From Rosellinia necatrix (Eukaryota; Ascomycota; Sordariomycetes; Xylariales; Xylariaceae): a stretch of DNA of 64,000 bases. The translations under genes and the position numbers were made by a program. Under the pieces are notes generated by a model that saw only the letters and a list, made by a program, of their open reading frames with translations, ran no database searches and had not been told where the DNA came from. Shown here one piece after another: positions 1-11,759 of the stretch (the stretch's first letter is position 1; each line of letters starts with the position of its first letter). The stretch spans positions 2,355,501 through 2,419,500 of the forward strand of contig JAGYVD010000008.1 in the NCBI GenBank assembly GCA_021209875.1, read 5' to 3'.

Positions 1-35
1 TTGGCCCTCGAGCTCTGTCTGTCTATCTGCCTGTC

Positions 36-66
36 TCTCTCTCACTCGCTCTCTCTCTCTCTCTCT
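36..66. repeat. CT microsatellite
   Basis: Pyrimidine-rich simple repeat of CT dinucleotides with a few interruptions at the left edge of the window, upstream of the first gene. No coding signal is seen in it. Confidence 0.9.
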
Positions 67-129
67 CGCTTTCCACTCTGTGTGCTTGAGTGTGGGCTCT
101 TGGCTGGGTGGTGTTGAAGGGCCAAGGCC

Positions 130-378
130 CACCTAAGCTACCTACCTAGGTAGGTAATCTAGGTAGTCGTCTAGGCGTTGGGTGTGTCGTATGTAAGGTA
201 CTGTGGCTGCGCTTGTCCGCTGACGTAGGTACATAACGTAGCAGGTTTGGTTGGTTGGAGCGCCAGGGTGCCTGGTACCTAACCAAGGTAGTGTAAGTAC
301 TTAGGTAGTAGTAGTAGTAGTATTAACGTCTAATCTAGGTGTCTGACAAAAAGTACTTAGGTAGGTAGTCTAGGTAAC
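130..378. repeat. Cluster of TAGGTACCTA-type motifs
   Basis: Intergenic DNA built from overlapping copies of CCTAGGTAGGTA and its complement, plus a short GTA run near 310-322. The same motif recurs in other spacers (about 2850-2870, 4740-4755, 10500-10640, 10780-10970, 11115-11135, 11380-11460, 56280-56450) and is absent from exons. It is partly palindromic. Its function is unknown; it may be a low-complexity feature of the genome's intergenic DNA. Confidence 0.7.
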
Positions 379-677
379 TTCGGGAGGTATCCTTACCCAT
401 CATCCAATGCATACGACGCTAACTGCTCGGGTGGGGCCCGCACAGTGACTTGGGCTCACGGAGCAAAGGTAACTCCAGCTCCGACAGATGGGGTATGCCT
501 TCGGCCTTTGAGCCAATAGGGGAAACTGCGGTTGAATAAACTCTGACGGTCTCGAATCAGAGCCAGCCATTCCGGTTGACCAGAGCTCCTCCGCAGCTTG
601 CTTGTCGACCAGCCGCCAATCTCCCCCATTCCTCCACCACCTATTTCCCATCGCGACCGCGCTCCCCTCGGCTCAAG

Positions 678-1483
678 ATGGCGAATCCTCACCCCATCCA
701 GAGACCTGTGGAGGAAAAGCTGTTCCATCAGCGGGACGCTCTGAAGGCCGGTGCTCAGGGCGCCTTGGTAGGCGGCGGAGCTGGTCTCGTTCTCTCCGCC
801 GTCCAGAATTCGCTCGCGAAACATAATGTCGGGGCTTGGGGTGTCTTTACTCGAACCGGTGGTACTATCGCTTCGCTCGGTACGGGCCGATCCAGTTCTC
901 ATCCAACGCATGCCGTCGCTGATGCCGACTCTCGCAGCTACCCTCACAACCGTCTACAGCTTCTCCAAGGTAGCTGCTGGCAACCTGCGTGAGAAAGACG
1001 ACGCCTTCAACACGACCATTGGTTCCTTCCTCGGTGGTGCTGCGCTGGCGCTAAAATGTACGGCAGAGCCACGTCTAGCTCTCGATTGACTGATAACTAA
1101 CATAGCTAGAATAGCCGGTAGTATGCCGCGCATCCTCGGCTATGGCGCTGGCTTCGCCGTCATCATGACCGCCTTCGATTACTCCGGTGGCAGTCTGCGT
1201 GGCACCCGAACCGAGGTTCCAGGAATGGACGAGTACGAGCGCAAGGAACATCTCCGCCTCAACCGGAGGCGACCGATAGAAGAAACTATTGCAGATCTTG
1301 GAGAGAGCAGAGGTACACTACCCCCTTGCAGGATGTATCCGATCAATGAGAGGGGTACATATCAAGTGTTGCTAATCTTGCCAATTAGGGATCAAACCGC
1401 CCGGATATGAAGAGCGGAGAAGAGAGAGACTAAAGGAGAAATACGGCGTCGAGATCAAGCCCGTCTCAGCGTTAGCAGAATAA
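678..1483 (+). CDS. NUJM: NADH:ubiquinone oxidoreductase 21.3 kDa-type subunit (NUJM / NDUFA11-like)
   Basis: Accessory membrane-arm subunit of mitochondrial respiratory complex I, in the Tim17-like family of small inner-membrane proteins. Exons are 678-879, 938-1057, 1106-1312 and 1389-1483, giving 207 residues. All introns are GT-AG (58, 48 and 76 nt) and preserve frame. The protein opens with a Pro-rich tail and then DALKAG and GGGAGLVLSAVQNSL, followed by GAWGVFTRTGG, NLREKDD, a glycine-rich segment, LGYGAG and the C-terminal GYEERRRERLKEKYG. This order and length match the fungal 21.3 kDa subunit as I know it. The start is the first ATG in frame and lies just after a pyrimidine-rich leader. 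Family assignment is from recognition, not from a search. Confidence 0.88.
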
Positions 1484-1873
1484 GAGGCAAATGCCTAACT
1501 GATGTAGGCATGTATATATAATCGGCTGTATCGTGTAACCAATCGGAGCTTCCTTTGTTAGCTGATCTCATCGTGTCTCTGCTGCCTCTATGGCACTGGA
1601 CACGACCCTGGACTGGTAAGCTTGACCCTCTTCCCCATTTCTTCTCAAGTCCTTTTTTTATGATGAGATTCCTTAGAGGCTGTTTATGACTCATTCGTGA
1701 GCATGATTAGTTTATCACCACATTGTTCTATCATTCCTGATATTCCGGACCTTCAAACACCATGTCAAAACTTGTTTTGGGTCAACCCGAGGCTAATACT
1801 GTTGATGTTAGGTTCTCCACCTTTTTTTTTCCCCCCCCTCAGGCTCACCCTGGAATTTATCTGCCAGTCATCA

Positions 1874-2347
1874 TCAGGGCAATAATATGGTGCGCAGCCT
1901 TTCTCGTACAGACTTAATGATGTCCGTCGCCTTGGTAGACTGTTCGTGCTTGATCGAGTTACTAGCAACACTAACTGTCTTGTCCCTGGACTTCAACCCA
2001 TGTGTGATTTGCAAAGCCGATTTGGGCGTGCCTAGAGCCTATACCTAGTCAGCACAAAGATGATACAATGCAAACCGATGGGATGAAAATGAAAAATAGA
2101 TGCTTTAGTAAATCAAGGAGGTGAGGTGTGCTGAGGGCCTGCTTACTTCACTAAGGACTTCCAAGACGGCTTTATTAGCCTTGCCGTCCTGTGGAGGGGC
2201 GGACACGCACAGCTCAATAGTCTCGTCGGTAATGGCGATTACCCCTTGACGTGACTTGTTGGCGCCCGGTCGCACGTGGCACCTGAGTTGCAAGATCTCG
2301 GTTGATGATTTCTGTTTAACGAGGCTGATGGCCACTCGAGTTGTCAT
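1874..2347 (-). CDS. DUF167 (YggU-like) family protein
   Basis: Small protein of 121 residues from exons 2147-2347 and 1874-2038 joined by a 108-nt GT-AG intron. The second exon continues the domain exactly where the first stops: the first holds LRCHVRPGANKSRQG and VSAPPQDGKANKAVLEVLSE, the second holds LQITHGLKSRDKTVSV. The segment V.PGA..., the PP.DGKAN motif and the G..SR.K.V strand are hallmarks of DUF167, a small alpha/beta family found in bacteria, archaea and eukaryotes with no settled function. It is convergent with the complex I gene, 390 bp away. No targeting signal is obvious. The intron placement is well supported because the other frames stop immediately. Confidence 0.85.
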
Positions 2348-3590
2348 CGTAGTATATAAGCTATTTCTTCATGAGCTGGCTGTGTTGCGGGAACAATAGG
2401 TATACACCCAACCGTCAATAGAGGTGAAACAGCCTCACCTATTGGTGTTTGCATGAATTCTAAGATTTAACCCTCGCTTTATAGTCTGGGACACAATGTC
2501 TAAACACAATGTCTAGAATGGGGACGGTCGCGGTACTTACAGTTTTTATTTTAAGGTAGGGGGGACTTTGAGTAGACACTTTGACATGGAAAGGTGGGAG
2601 ACAGACAGAGGCATGAGCTGGTGGTGGATTGACGCGGTATGAATTGTTTATGGGGTATTGCCCAGGCCTATGCCTACCTGCTGAGCAGGTACCTAAGGTG
2701 TCTTATGCTTGAAGCATTTCATAGTCGTCCCACTCTTTTAGCCCAATCAAAATACAGATAGCACAGTTTTTGCTAAACCCAATCTGTTTGTGGATTGTGG
2801 TTTGACACTGAAGGTGGGAATACAGCCAGCACGTTAATACTACTACTACTGCTACCTAGGTACCTAGGTAGTGCCATATGGTTATATCTACATCACCAGC
2901 AGGGCACACACAACGCAGGTTTGATAGCATGTATTTGGGGGACCGTGAGCCTTCCTTGGGTTGCTTTCTGTGTAAAGTTGCTGCTAGAGGAGTAGCACAC
3001 AGAGCTGTAGTTAGCGTGCAGAAAGCAGTGCCGCTTTTGGTTATCACTCACTGGAACCAAGGTTGTGAGCTCGCGTCAGCTGATGTGACAGCCACCAGTG
3101 TTGCAGAAGGTATTTATGTGTTGAATTTCCACAGGTGGATCGTGAACCTTTTGAATCTTATTAAAAACAGTAGGGTATAATTAATTTTAAAAACATGAAT
3201 AATGTTTTGGTAGAAAAAGGAACATCGCAACTAGATCGTAGATAATTATATCGGGTATAGGGCATAGTCCTTCATATCATCATGAACAAATCCCTGCCCT
3301 TAGCTCATCCTTTTAGGTGCTGCTGCTGTATAACCAAATGCCCTGATGAAATGCAACTCAGCTATTCAGACTGTCGCGGATAGCTAAGCTAAGTTATTAT
3401 CTAATTGGAATTAATGACGCTAAACTACCTAGTTGTAAAGCTGAGCCACTAAGATAAGCTTCACTGCGGATCGCCTGGTACCTGGCGGGGTAACGAGAGC
3501 AAGTAGTGATGGCCAGAAAGACGCCGTCTCCCAACTCATGTATCCGTTGTAGCAAAATGGATTGCCGATGGCACATGATGGGTGTCCCAC
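2348..3590. other. Intergenic, no supported gene
   Basis: About 1.2 kb between the DUF167 gene and the next gene. A + strand open frame of 100 codons near 2878-3180 has no recognisable domain and no splice partner, so it is not called. One copy of the CCTAGGTACCTAGG motif lies near 2855-2870. Confidence 0.5.
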
Positions 3591-4238
3591 CTAGAGCAGG
3601 GCAGCGATCAGGGCACCGAAGGAAACAAGGCCGAACGAGGCTGGGACAACACCAGCAGCGGCACCCGGTGTCTCGGTCGGGTCGCTGCTGCCGTCGCTGG
3701 AAGCAGATGGGTCAGATCCGTCAGTGGGAGAAGATCCAGTGTTGGCCGCGTCGTCGCTCGAGGTGGAAGTGGAAGTGAGGACTACAGTGGTGGATGGGCC
3801 GACGCTGATGACGAATGAGGAGTTTCCCTGTATAATGGTCGTGGTGCCGGCCGGGAGACCAGCTGGGATGGTAGCGACAGCAGGCTGCGATGTGACGGCG
3901 GCGGGCTGCGATGTCACCACGGCGGGCTGCGATGTTTCGGCGGGGGGACCATTGTTTGGGAGACCGGTGATGATGCCGTCCGAGTTGGTCTGTGTCAACA
4001 AAGTTGTGGCTGGGTTGGAGTAATAGTAGGTGTAGGTGGTGACGGCGGTGACAGCCTCGCCAGCACTGTTGGTAAAGCCGATGGTGAGGAGCTGTTGTGA
4101 CGGGCGTGTTAGTCAACATAGTAAAATTGGGACACGCCCCGGGAATCGCGTGGGACCTACAGTGGTGTGTTCGCCATCCTTCTGTGCTAGTGCAACACCA
4201 GCGAGCAAGGGGGCAACGAGGAAAGCGAAGGAACGCAT
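3591..4238 (-). CDS. Secreted Ser/Thr-rich protein with probable GPI anchor
   Basis: 192 residues from exons 4161-4238 and 3591-4091, with a 69-nt GT-AG intron. Residues 1-18 form a typical secretion signal (basic start, hydrophobic core AFLVAPLLAGVALA, cleavage after ALA). The mature part starts QKDGEHTT. A stretch around residues 75-95 repeats a TSQPAxV unit three times, followed by long Ser/Thr/Pro-rich sequence likely to be O-glycosylated. The C-terminus has small residues (GAAAG) and a hydrophobic tail ending ALIAALL, as expected for GPI attachment. The likely location is plasma membrane or cell wall. No catalytic domain is seen; a structural or surface role is inference. Confidence 0.8.
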
Positions 4239-5725
4239 CTTGACGATACTGAATGTATTGTATTATGTATTATACTGCACGGAAGATGAAATACAAAGAG
4301 CAGTTGGAACGACGGACACTGGTTAAAAGCGAATGCGGTGCTTGAAGAAAGCGTAGAGGGTAGGGGAAGACATAAACTAAAGGGGAAGACATGGACTACC
4401 CTAATAAGTACTTACCTAGCAACAGATGTGCGCGTTGACGCGGTGATCATTCCTTGATTTCTCGGAGATTGGCTGCGCCACCAATTCTGGCCCACTTCTA
4501 AATACGAGGTTGATGCATGCCAATTTTATCATTCGGCTCGACTATTAATCCGGCCGAGCAATGTTGGACTTTGGTTAGGTAATTATGGTGGTCCATCACG
4601 GTTACAGGATGATGATTGCCGCGTCCAAATAAAAACATACCCACAGAACCATTCAGTCTCCAATATAAAACGTGCCTAGTGTACACGATCGAGGCCCACA
4701 ATGCCCATGCTAACTAGAGTGACATCATATTCGCAGATACCTACCTGCCTAGGTAGTTACCATTTATATCTTGTACTACCTTGCATTGCTAGTGATAGCT
4801 GGTATCTGTGGCACGGCCGAAATCATGTGGTTGTATTCAATGTTGTTTGTGCCAAATGATACCCAAAGAGACACTAACGCCCCAAAAATCCAAACAGGAT
4901 CAACCACCACAGTGCAGACATAACTATCTCTCGAGTTTTGCTGTTTCACACATGACTTTGGTAGGCTATAAGTCAGGGTGACATGGCTAATTCTGCAGAC
5001 GCTAGATGTACCAAGCTAAACGAATATACACTACACTACTTACTGGTTTTGCTTGAAAGCGTGGGCAGGTTATGGCGCTTTTGTTAGTGGGGCTATAATG
5101 TTACAACCTTGCGACGGCAATTCAAAGGATAGCACACACTTAACTATGAGGCGCTTGTGGTTGTAGCACATACACTATTGAAAATATGTATTCTCAATCC
5201 ATCATAAAGGTCTAGCTCAAAGCACAGAAAGCGATCAAGTGCGCGGCCGAGTGCACGACCGATTGCTCTTGGGAATAGTTGATTCTTTAGGCATAGTTCG
5301 TCGACCATAGTGTTGGTTACCTAATTGTAGAGTTGGTTGACGGCTATCAATGCATTTGCAAAGTCCAAGGCAGTTGCTGTAGGATAGGCAGTGCAGTGAC
5401 AGTGAGTACAGTGGTGATTACTTGAAGGATGTGCTTGAGGCATGTCCTGGCAGGTCCTGTCCTGCATCTGCTAAGCTGAGGTGCGTACCCACCCAAAGGC
5501 TAACCTAGCCCAATAGGTAGGATTTCCAACTCAAAGGTTCCCTGGCACATCAACATCCTCACGACTTGGCTTTTTCCGTCCACATCAGAGCGACAGGGCG
5601 ATTGAGTGCATGCGTGTCGCAGCCTGGCATTATACTAACCCCAATTGTGACATGTCCGCCTAGCCTGGCGCATGTTTACCGCCCGCAGCCTCTCCAGCGT
5701 ACGTCAGTTGTTGTGCAGCAGCAGG
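4239..5725. other. Intergenic, no supported gene
   Basis: About 1.5 kb between divergently transcribed genes, presumably holding both promoters. Short open frames here have no recognisable domain. A CCTAGGTAG motif occurs near 4740-4755. Confidence 0.5.
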
Positions 5726-7546
5726 ATGGGGTCGAAGATTGGGAAGTATGGGAATGGCATCTCCAATGGCTCGGCAGGCGGCCCGGCGAATGGCCTTCAT
5801 ACGGTGACGGCCCTCAGCAGATGGTCAATCCTGAGCTCACAGCTTCCTGGTAGGTGCCGTCGCCTCTCTAATTGACCAGCACGGCTCGGCAACAAACCCA
5901 CACTGACGCCGATCCATCGTGTAGCCGTCGACAAGATCAACACCATCCACGTCTACGACTTCGACAATACCCTATTCCAGACGCCCCTGCCCAACCCCAA
6001 GATATGGAATAGCGCGACCCTGGGCCGTTTGCAGGGCCCCGACATATTCGCCAACGGCGGGTGGTGGCACGATTCGCGCATACTGGCAGCCACCGGCGAT
6101 GGCGTTGAGCGCGAGGAGCCTCGCGCATGGGCTGGTTGGTGGAACGAGAAGATTGTCGAGCTGGTACAGCTAAGCATGAAGCAGAAAGATGCCCTCTGCG
6201 TGCTGTTAACCGGCCGTAGCGAGCGCGGCTTCACTGACCTGATTAAGCGCATCGTCACGAGTAGAGGCCTAGAATTCGATATGATGGGCTTAAAGCCAGA
6301 GGTTGGGCCAAACAGCGAACGATTCGGTAGCACCATGCTATTCAAGCAAGCTTTTCTGGTGGCCATGATGGAGACATACAAGCATGCGCAGGAGATCCGT
6401 ATATACGAGGATCGTCCTAAACATACTGCCGGATTCCGGGATTTCCTCGCATACTACAACGAACAGCAACGAGACATCCATAACCAACCCAGCCGCGGCC
6501 CTATCTTGGCAGAAGTCATTCAAGTTGCAGACATCTCGACAAACCTGGACCCAGTTGTCGAGGTCGCTGAAGTACAGCATCTGATCAACAGTCACAACGC
6601 TCTGGTTGGGAGCCGGACAAAACGAGGTCGGAGCGAACGCTTGACTATAAGGAAAACCGTCTTTTATACTAGTTATATGATCAAACCCGAGGATACCAAG
6701 CGACTTATCGCCCTAGCCACACCCCATCTACCCGAGAATGAGGTTAAATACCAGGCAAACGCCATCATCATCACCGCCAAGCCGTGTCCCCCTCAGGTAT
6801 TAGAGAAAGTCGGCGGGTTGCACGCCAAGTTGCGCTGGGGCGTCAAAGGGATCGGGTCTTGGGATAATTGCTTGTGGGCCATTTCCCTACAGGCAATCCC
6901 TGATTCGGCGCCATATCACACAGATTCGAGCACCCCATCCGTAGTCATTGCCACACGTCGAGCCGCCCGCCCCTCCGACGTAAATAAGATCCAGCAATGG
7001 CAACCCATTGCACCTGACAAAGTATTTGCGTTCGAAACTGAGGTTGGCGAGAAGGTCATGCTGCGGATCGAGTCCGAGGAGGGCCCTGATGACGAGAGTG
7101 ACGGCTTCGCCTCGCAGAAAAGCAGGCGCAAGTACGCTAAGATAGACGGCGATGATCGGCCGCAGCGCTCCGCCAGCGGCGGATACGGCCAAAACAACTC
7201 GCGTGGTTATCATACCTCGACCTATCAGGGACGTGGTGGGAGTCGTGGTGGCTTTAGAGGCGGGCCGTCCGGCCGTGGATATCGTGGTGCCCCCCGAGGC
7301 CGTGGAGGCGGGCGCGGTGGACGAGGCGGCTACCGATCATTGGACGATTTAGGGACACGTGAGGGCCAAGGCGGTGTTTCCTACGACGATAATTTTCCCA
7401 CCTTGGGTAACTCGGCTTCGTCTCAACCAGGTCCGCCCGCCCAGCCCAACCAGCTTTTCCCGCAACAACAGGGTCAGTGGCAGCCTCCCGCTGGTCCGCC
7501 AAGCGGCTTTGGTACTGGAGCCACGGATCTGCAAAAGTTCTACTAA
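5726..7546 (+). CDS. Swiss-army-knife RNA-repair-like HAD domain protein with RGG tail
   Basis: 581 residues from exons 5726-5849 and 5925-7546 (75-nt intron). An in-frame ATG at 5672 would add 18 residues; the later start is preferred because MGSKIGKYGNG fits the low-complexity head usual in such proteins. The HAD phosphatase-like core begins at about residue 49 with HVYDFDNTLF, giving the DxDxT nucleophile motif at D53 and D55. It continues with WNEKIVELV, LLTGRSERGF and EIRIYEDRPKH, the later HAD motifs. A second domain spans roughly residues 210-400. Residues about 476-512 form an RGG/RG box typical of RNA-binding proteins, followed by a Gln/Pro-rich end. This fits the fungal HAD_SAK family thought to act on RNA ends; substrate is unknown. 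Confidence 0.82.
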
Positions 7547-8526
7547 CAGGCAACAAACACCCACGTCGGCTTGAATGTAAACGAGGAATCGATACCAGGG
7601 AAACCTAGCTATCTTATAATGATGCGGGCTACTTACGCCTCGTATAATGTTAGATTCCAGCTAGGGAGGGTGTGTGGGACTGGTGGCAGAAGTCTGACCA
7701 GTGTGTCCCACCGCCGCCGCGACAGGGACAAATTGTGCCATGATTATATTTCACGTTGAAGGACGGATGGGTAGGTTTAAAGTGATTTTCGCTCTCACGT
7801 CGAAAACACCATTCGACGCCAGAATGGGAAGGTGATACCACTGCTACCCTCACGCAGAATCCAACCGACGCGAAATGAGAAAGGAAAATTGTCATCCGGG
7901 TTCCAGAATCTGTAATGAGATAGATACCTACTATTGTACGCATGTTATTTTTGCGTCCCCTATCCTTGCGGGCATGTAAGGTAGGCACGCACAAGGCCTT
8001 GCGAGATGGAAGGTCTCCGTAATACTCTGCCGGATATGGTTTTATTCCGGCTTTCGGGGAGGATCTCATGTATTAGCAGGCAAGCAAGCACTAAAACTGT
8101 AAATCGAGATAAGAACGAAGGGCAAGCGTTGTACCCTCTCATGCACTCAAACTAATTAAGATAGATAGTACGGCCACTGCAAAATTCGTCTTTCTGTCAT
8201 GGCCTCCGGTCCCAATACCGTTCGCGGGCAGGTTTCATTACACATATATATACAAGGCCAAAACAGTATGATTCTGGCCAGCTAACGAACCACCTAAAAC
8301 TCGACTTACGTAGATCCCCTAATTTTAACCTACCATCCCCTGGCCCAGGCGGAATCAATTCCAATGCACCGTAGGCGTGGCCACACGTGCGCCTCGTCGC
8401 AAACCAGAACAAACAAATGCCGCATTTCGCGACTCGCTCGGCGACTACCACCACCATCGATCGACAACAGCACGCGTGCACACAAACGAGGCGGCAGACG
8501 GCCGCGACCCGAGCAGAGACGGGCCG
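7547..8526. other. Convergent 3' spacer
   Basis: About 1 kb between the 3' ends of the RGG protein gene and the primase gene. Only short shadow frames are seen. It probably contains both 3' untranslated regions. Confidence 0.5.
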
Positions 8527-10299
8527 TTAAAACTCCATGCCCTCATTCTCCTCTCTCTCCCTCTTGACGGCGGGGTCTTTCTCATCGCGCATGAGGGCGA
8601 TGACGAAGGAGCGGAAATGCTCGATATAGGGGCGCAGGCTAGTCTTCTCCCAATCCTGGGCCGTCGCCTTGGCCCCTCCGCCCTCGCGCTCGCGCTGGGC
8701 GTCGGCGTCGGCGTCGGCGTCCCAGGCGTCGATCTCGGCGAGGAGGCCGGCGGCGGTGGGGACGAGGGTGGGGTCGAAGTCGTCGAGGCGGGCGGTGTCG
8801 ATGGGGACGCAGACGCGGCCGGTGCCGGGGTGGACGACGAAGGGGGACTTGAGGAGATGGTTGAGCTTCTTGGAGACCTCGATGTCGAGGCGCGGGTACG
8901 TGTACTCGAGCACGACGTCCTGCTTGGCCTCGAGCAGCGCCCGCGTGTCGAGCCCTTTGCTGGCGCCGCCGCGCGCCAGCGCGTCGATGTCGGCCCACTT
9001 GGACGCGCTGGCCCGGCCCGGCGACGAGTCCCACTTGCGCCGCAGCCCGTCGTTGAGCGCGCGGTCCGGCAGCAGCGAGAGGAGGTGCTCGGCGCGGTCG
9101 CTCGCGGCCCACGGGTCCTGCGTCTCGAGGACGTCGGTCTGGAAGTGCAGGGCTAGGATGTCCAAGCTCCGGCTGTAAAAAAAAAAGGGGGAGGGAGGAA
9201 GATCCGTCAGTAGGGGCTTCTGATTGTCGGGGGTGGGGGAGAGGGGAGGAAGGGGAGAGGGGAGAGGGGAGAGGGAAGGTTTGGGCTTTACCTTAGATGT
9301 GGGTGCAGCGGACGCCGCAGGTTGACCTTCTTCCCGCTCTGCGCGCCGCCCCGGACGACCTCGAGGTAGCCGGCGATGGCCCGCCGCTTCTGGTCGTCCA
9401 TGACGCGCGCCTTCTTGTCGCAGACCCAGGCGTGCGCGCCGCGGCGGCCCGAGTACACCCACAAGATGTGCTTGAAGCCGAAGTCGTCGCGCAGAGCCGC
9501 GTCGACGACCTTGATCGCCATGGTCATGAACTGCCAGCACTTAATGCAGATGTTGGCCTTGTCGCAGCACGTGCGGATGCCGTCGTAGTCCGTCAGGTCG
9601 ATATCGAAGCAGAGTTCCTTGGCCAGGGGCTTGAAGGAGTTCTGGTTGCGCAGTGTCTTGCGGTCGCGCGGGTTCGTCGTGTATACGGGCCCGATCTCGA
9701 AACGGGTGGGCAGCCTCGATACGATGTCTTTCCGGATGCTGGGAGCAGGCGGGAGTCAGTCCGAAGCGGCGCTTCTCTCGTAACAGGGGGGCCACCGCGG
9801 GGCGGCTGCACAGCTTACAGGTCGGAGGTCGGGTAGGATTGGTATCGTAGGTATATCTCGTTGCCGGTGGCATCGTTTATTGTGAGAGCGAACTCTCGAT
9901 TGGTGAAATCGTTGGTGGGGATGTGGCTGTGGTTCAGCCATTGGAATAGGTAGCGAAAGGGGAACAGCCGCTGGTAGAACATCCGCATGAGCTCGGGGTC
10001 CGACGAACGTAGCCCGTTGCTATCCCCTCTATTTTCGATGGTCAGTCAAGGGGGTCTGGGTGCGGCTATTGGGCAGGTAGCCAGCCATGATGGCGCGGGA
10101 TGTGGGATCCGCACAATGGTGATGAGGGCGCCACCGGAGGGCTCGACGGCCTGATCCCGTCTGGTCTTGAACTGGGGAACTCGTCGTCGGAGTCTACATC
10201 CGCGAATAGATCTTCCAGTTTGATATCCTTCTTTTCGTCGCCGTTTGTTCCGCCCATTGCCACATCGCCGTGGCCGTTGTCGGTCAGAGTATCCGCCAT
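8527..10299 (-). CDS. PRI1: DNA primase small (catalytic) subunit
   Basis: Catalytic subunit of the primase that makes RNA primers with DNA polymerase alpha in the nucleus. 495 residues from exons 10115-10299, 10029-9819 (starting at 10028), 9738-9292 and 9172-8527; all junctions are GT-AG and keep frame. After an acidic N-terminal tail the conserved body starts at DPELMRMFYQRLFP. The catalytic pair is in FDIDLTDYD (D177 and D179). The zinc ligands are C189, C190, C196 and C199 in RTCCDKANICIKCW. WVYSGRRGAHAWVCD and YPRLDIEVSKKLNHLLKSPF are further signatures; the Asp in the latter corresponds to the third catalytic Asp region. Length is normal for the family. Coding GC is very high in the last exon, which creates long antisense open frames that are not genes. 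Confidence 0.95.
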
Positions 10300-11759
10300 G
10301 TCGCTCTTTTGCAGCGTCGCAGGAGCCTGGCCAATTTGGCGGGATGCAATATTGCGTGCGGGGATGGGAATTTGAATTTGCGGGTGAGAATCGCTCTTCG
10401 CCCAATGTTTAGATTCCGGCTGTCCGTCGTCGTATCGGTGGAGGGGTCAGATTGACGATAGTAAAAAGAGCCAAGCGCATAGAACGCGTCTTTACGCGTT
10501 AAGTAGGTACGTACTTAGGTTAGGTCGATAAGATAAGGTGGGGGGCCTTTTCTCCAGCGCCAACATAAGTTGATACCTACCCGCAAGTACCTTGGGTAGG
10601 TAGGTACCTACCCAGGTAGTTAGCTACCTAGTACCAAAGTAGTAGTATTGCAATCGTAAACTGCTCTTATGGTTCCCCTTCACTACTCTTTCCTTCAACA
10701 CTCTCTGACAAATCCTGAGTAAATGGTAAATGTGCAACTGGTTAGTGTAGCTACTTTCACGGGAACTTACCTAGCTGTCTAAGGTACCCGCGGAGGTAGG
10801 TAGCTAATTTGACTCCCGTCACTCGGGGCTACCCGTATGTATATCATACCTAGTTGACAGTAGCATGAAAGTACGCAGGTACGGCGGCGGCCCACGCGCT
10901 TAATTAGCTTGGCACCTAGGCAGGTACATAGCTACCGAGGTAGCCTAAGGTTTTCTGAGGTTACCCAGGTACCTATCTAAGCGCTACATGAGGTTTCGCC
11001 GGTAGCCCAATTAGATAACAGCTATCGAAACAACCTTAAAACCAACATACCTTAGCCGTCGTTCAGAGTTCAAACCTGAAACGATGCAATCGCCTCAATC
11101 TATAGCAGCGCCCAAGTAGGTAGGTAGGTAGGTATGACATCGCTTATCCCAAAACTGGACCGGTTGTCATCGTAGAATCGCTCCCTAGTGTAAACCTCGG
11201 TATCCCTCGCCAGAAGCCTGCCTCCCTGTGAGGCCAACACCAAATGGGACGAAATCAGCCAAACTGCTTCAGTGGGGATTATAACACACCACATACCACA
11301 GACCTGGCCTTGAAGCTGATGAGGTCCTTTCCTAGTATTAACCCGCCTCTGCAAGCGCCTTCGTGGCACCAAGTAGGCACTTACTTAGGTTTACTTAGGT
11401 AGCTCGTAGTACTTGGGTAAGTGGTAGGTAAGTACCTACCCAAGTACCCTGTGTACCTAGCCCCTGCGTATGCGACCGATCTTAGCCCGACTTATATTAC
11501 CATGCTGAAGTTCGTCAAGCTGAGGGCTCAGCACACCTGCCGTTGACCAATAACATTGATCCGCTGGTTGTTTCGCTGTCAGAGGAAGCCAGCCGTATCT
11601 CTGATTCGCGGAACCCGGAAACCCTCGTCTGCAGCATCTGCTCTCTGCCGCTGTCTCTATAAATCCCACCCCAAACCAACTCCGTGGTGCTGTTCTTCAT
11701 CATCCTTCCGCTCTTGGCCGCTTATCCGAAGTTGACTTGCACTTCCTCCCATCACAACC
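10300..11759. other. Intergenic, motif-rich promoter region
   Basis: About 1.5 kb between divergent primase and BTB-like genes. It carries the densest runs of the TAGGTACCTA motif in the window (about 10500-10640, 10780-10970, 11115-11135, 11380-11460). No supported gene. Confidence 0.55.

Noticed and set aside
8377..9178. Long + strand open frames over the primase region
   Set aside because: They are antisense to the high-GC last exon of the primase gene, whose catalytic and zinc motifs are clear on the minus strand.
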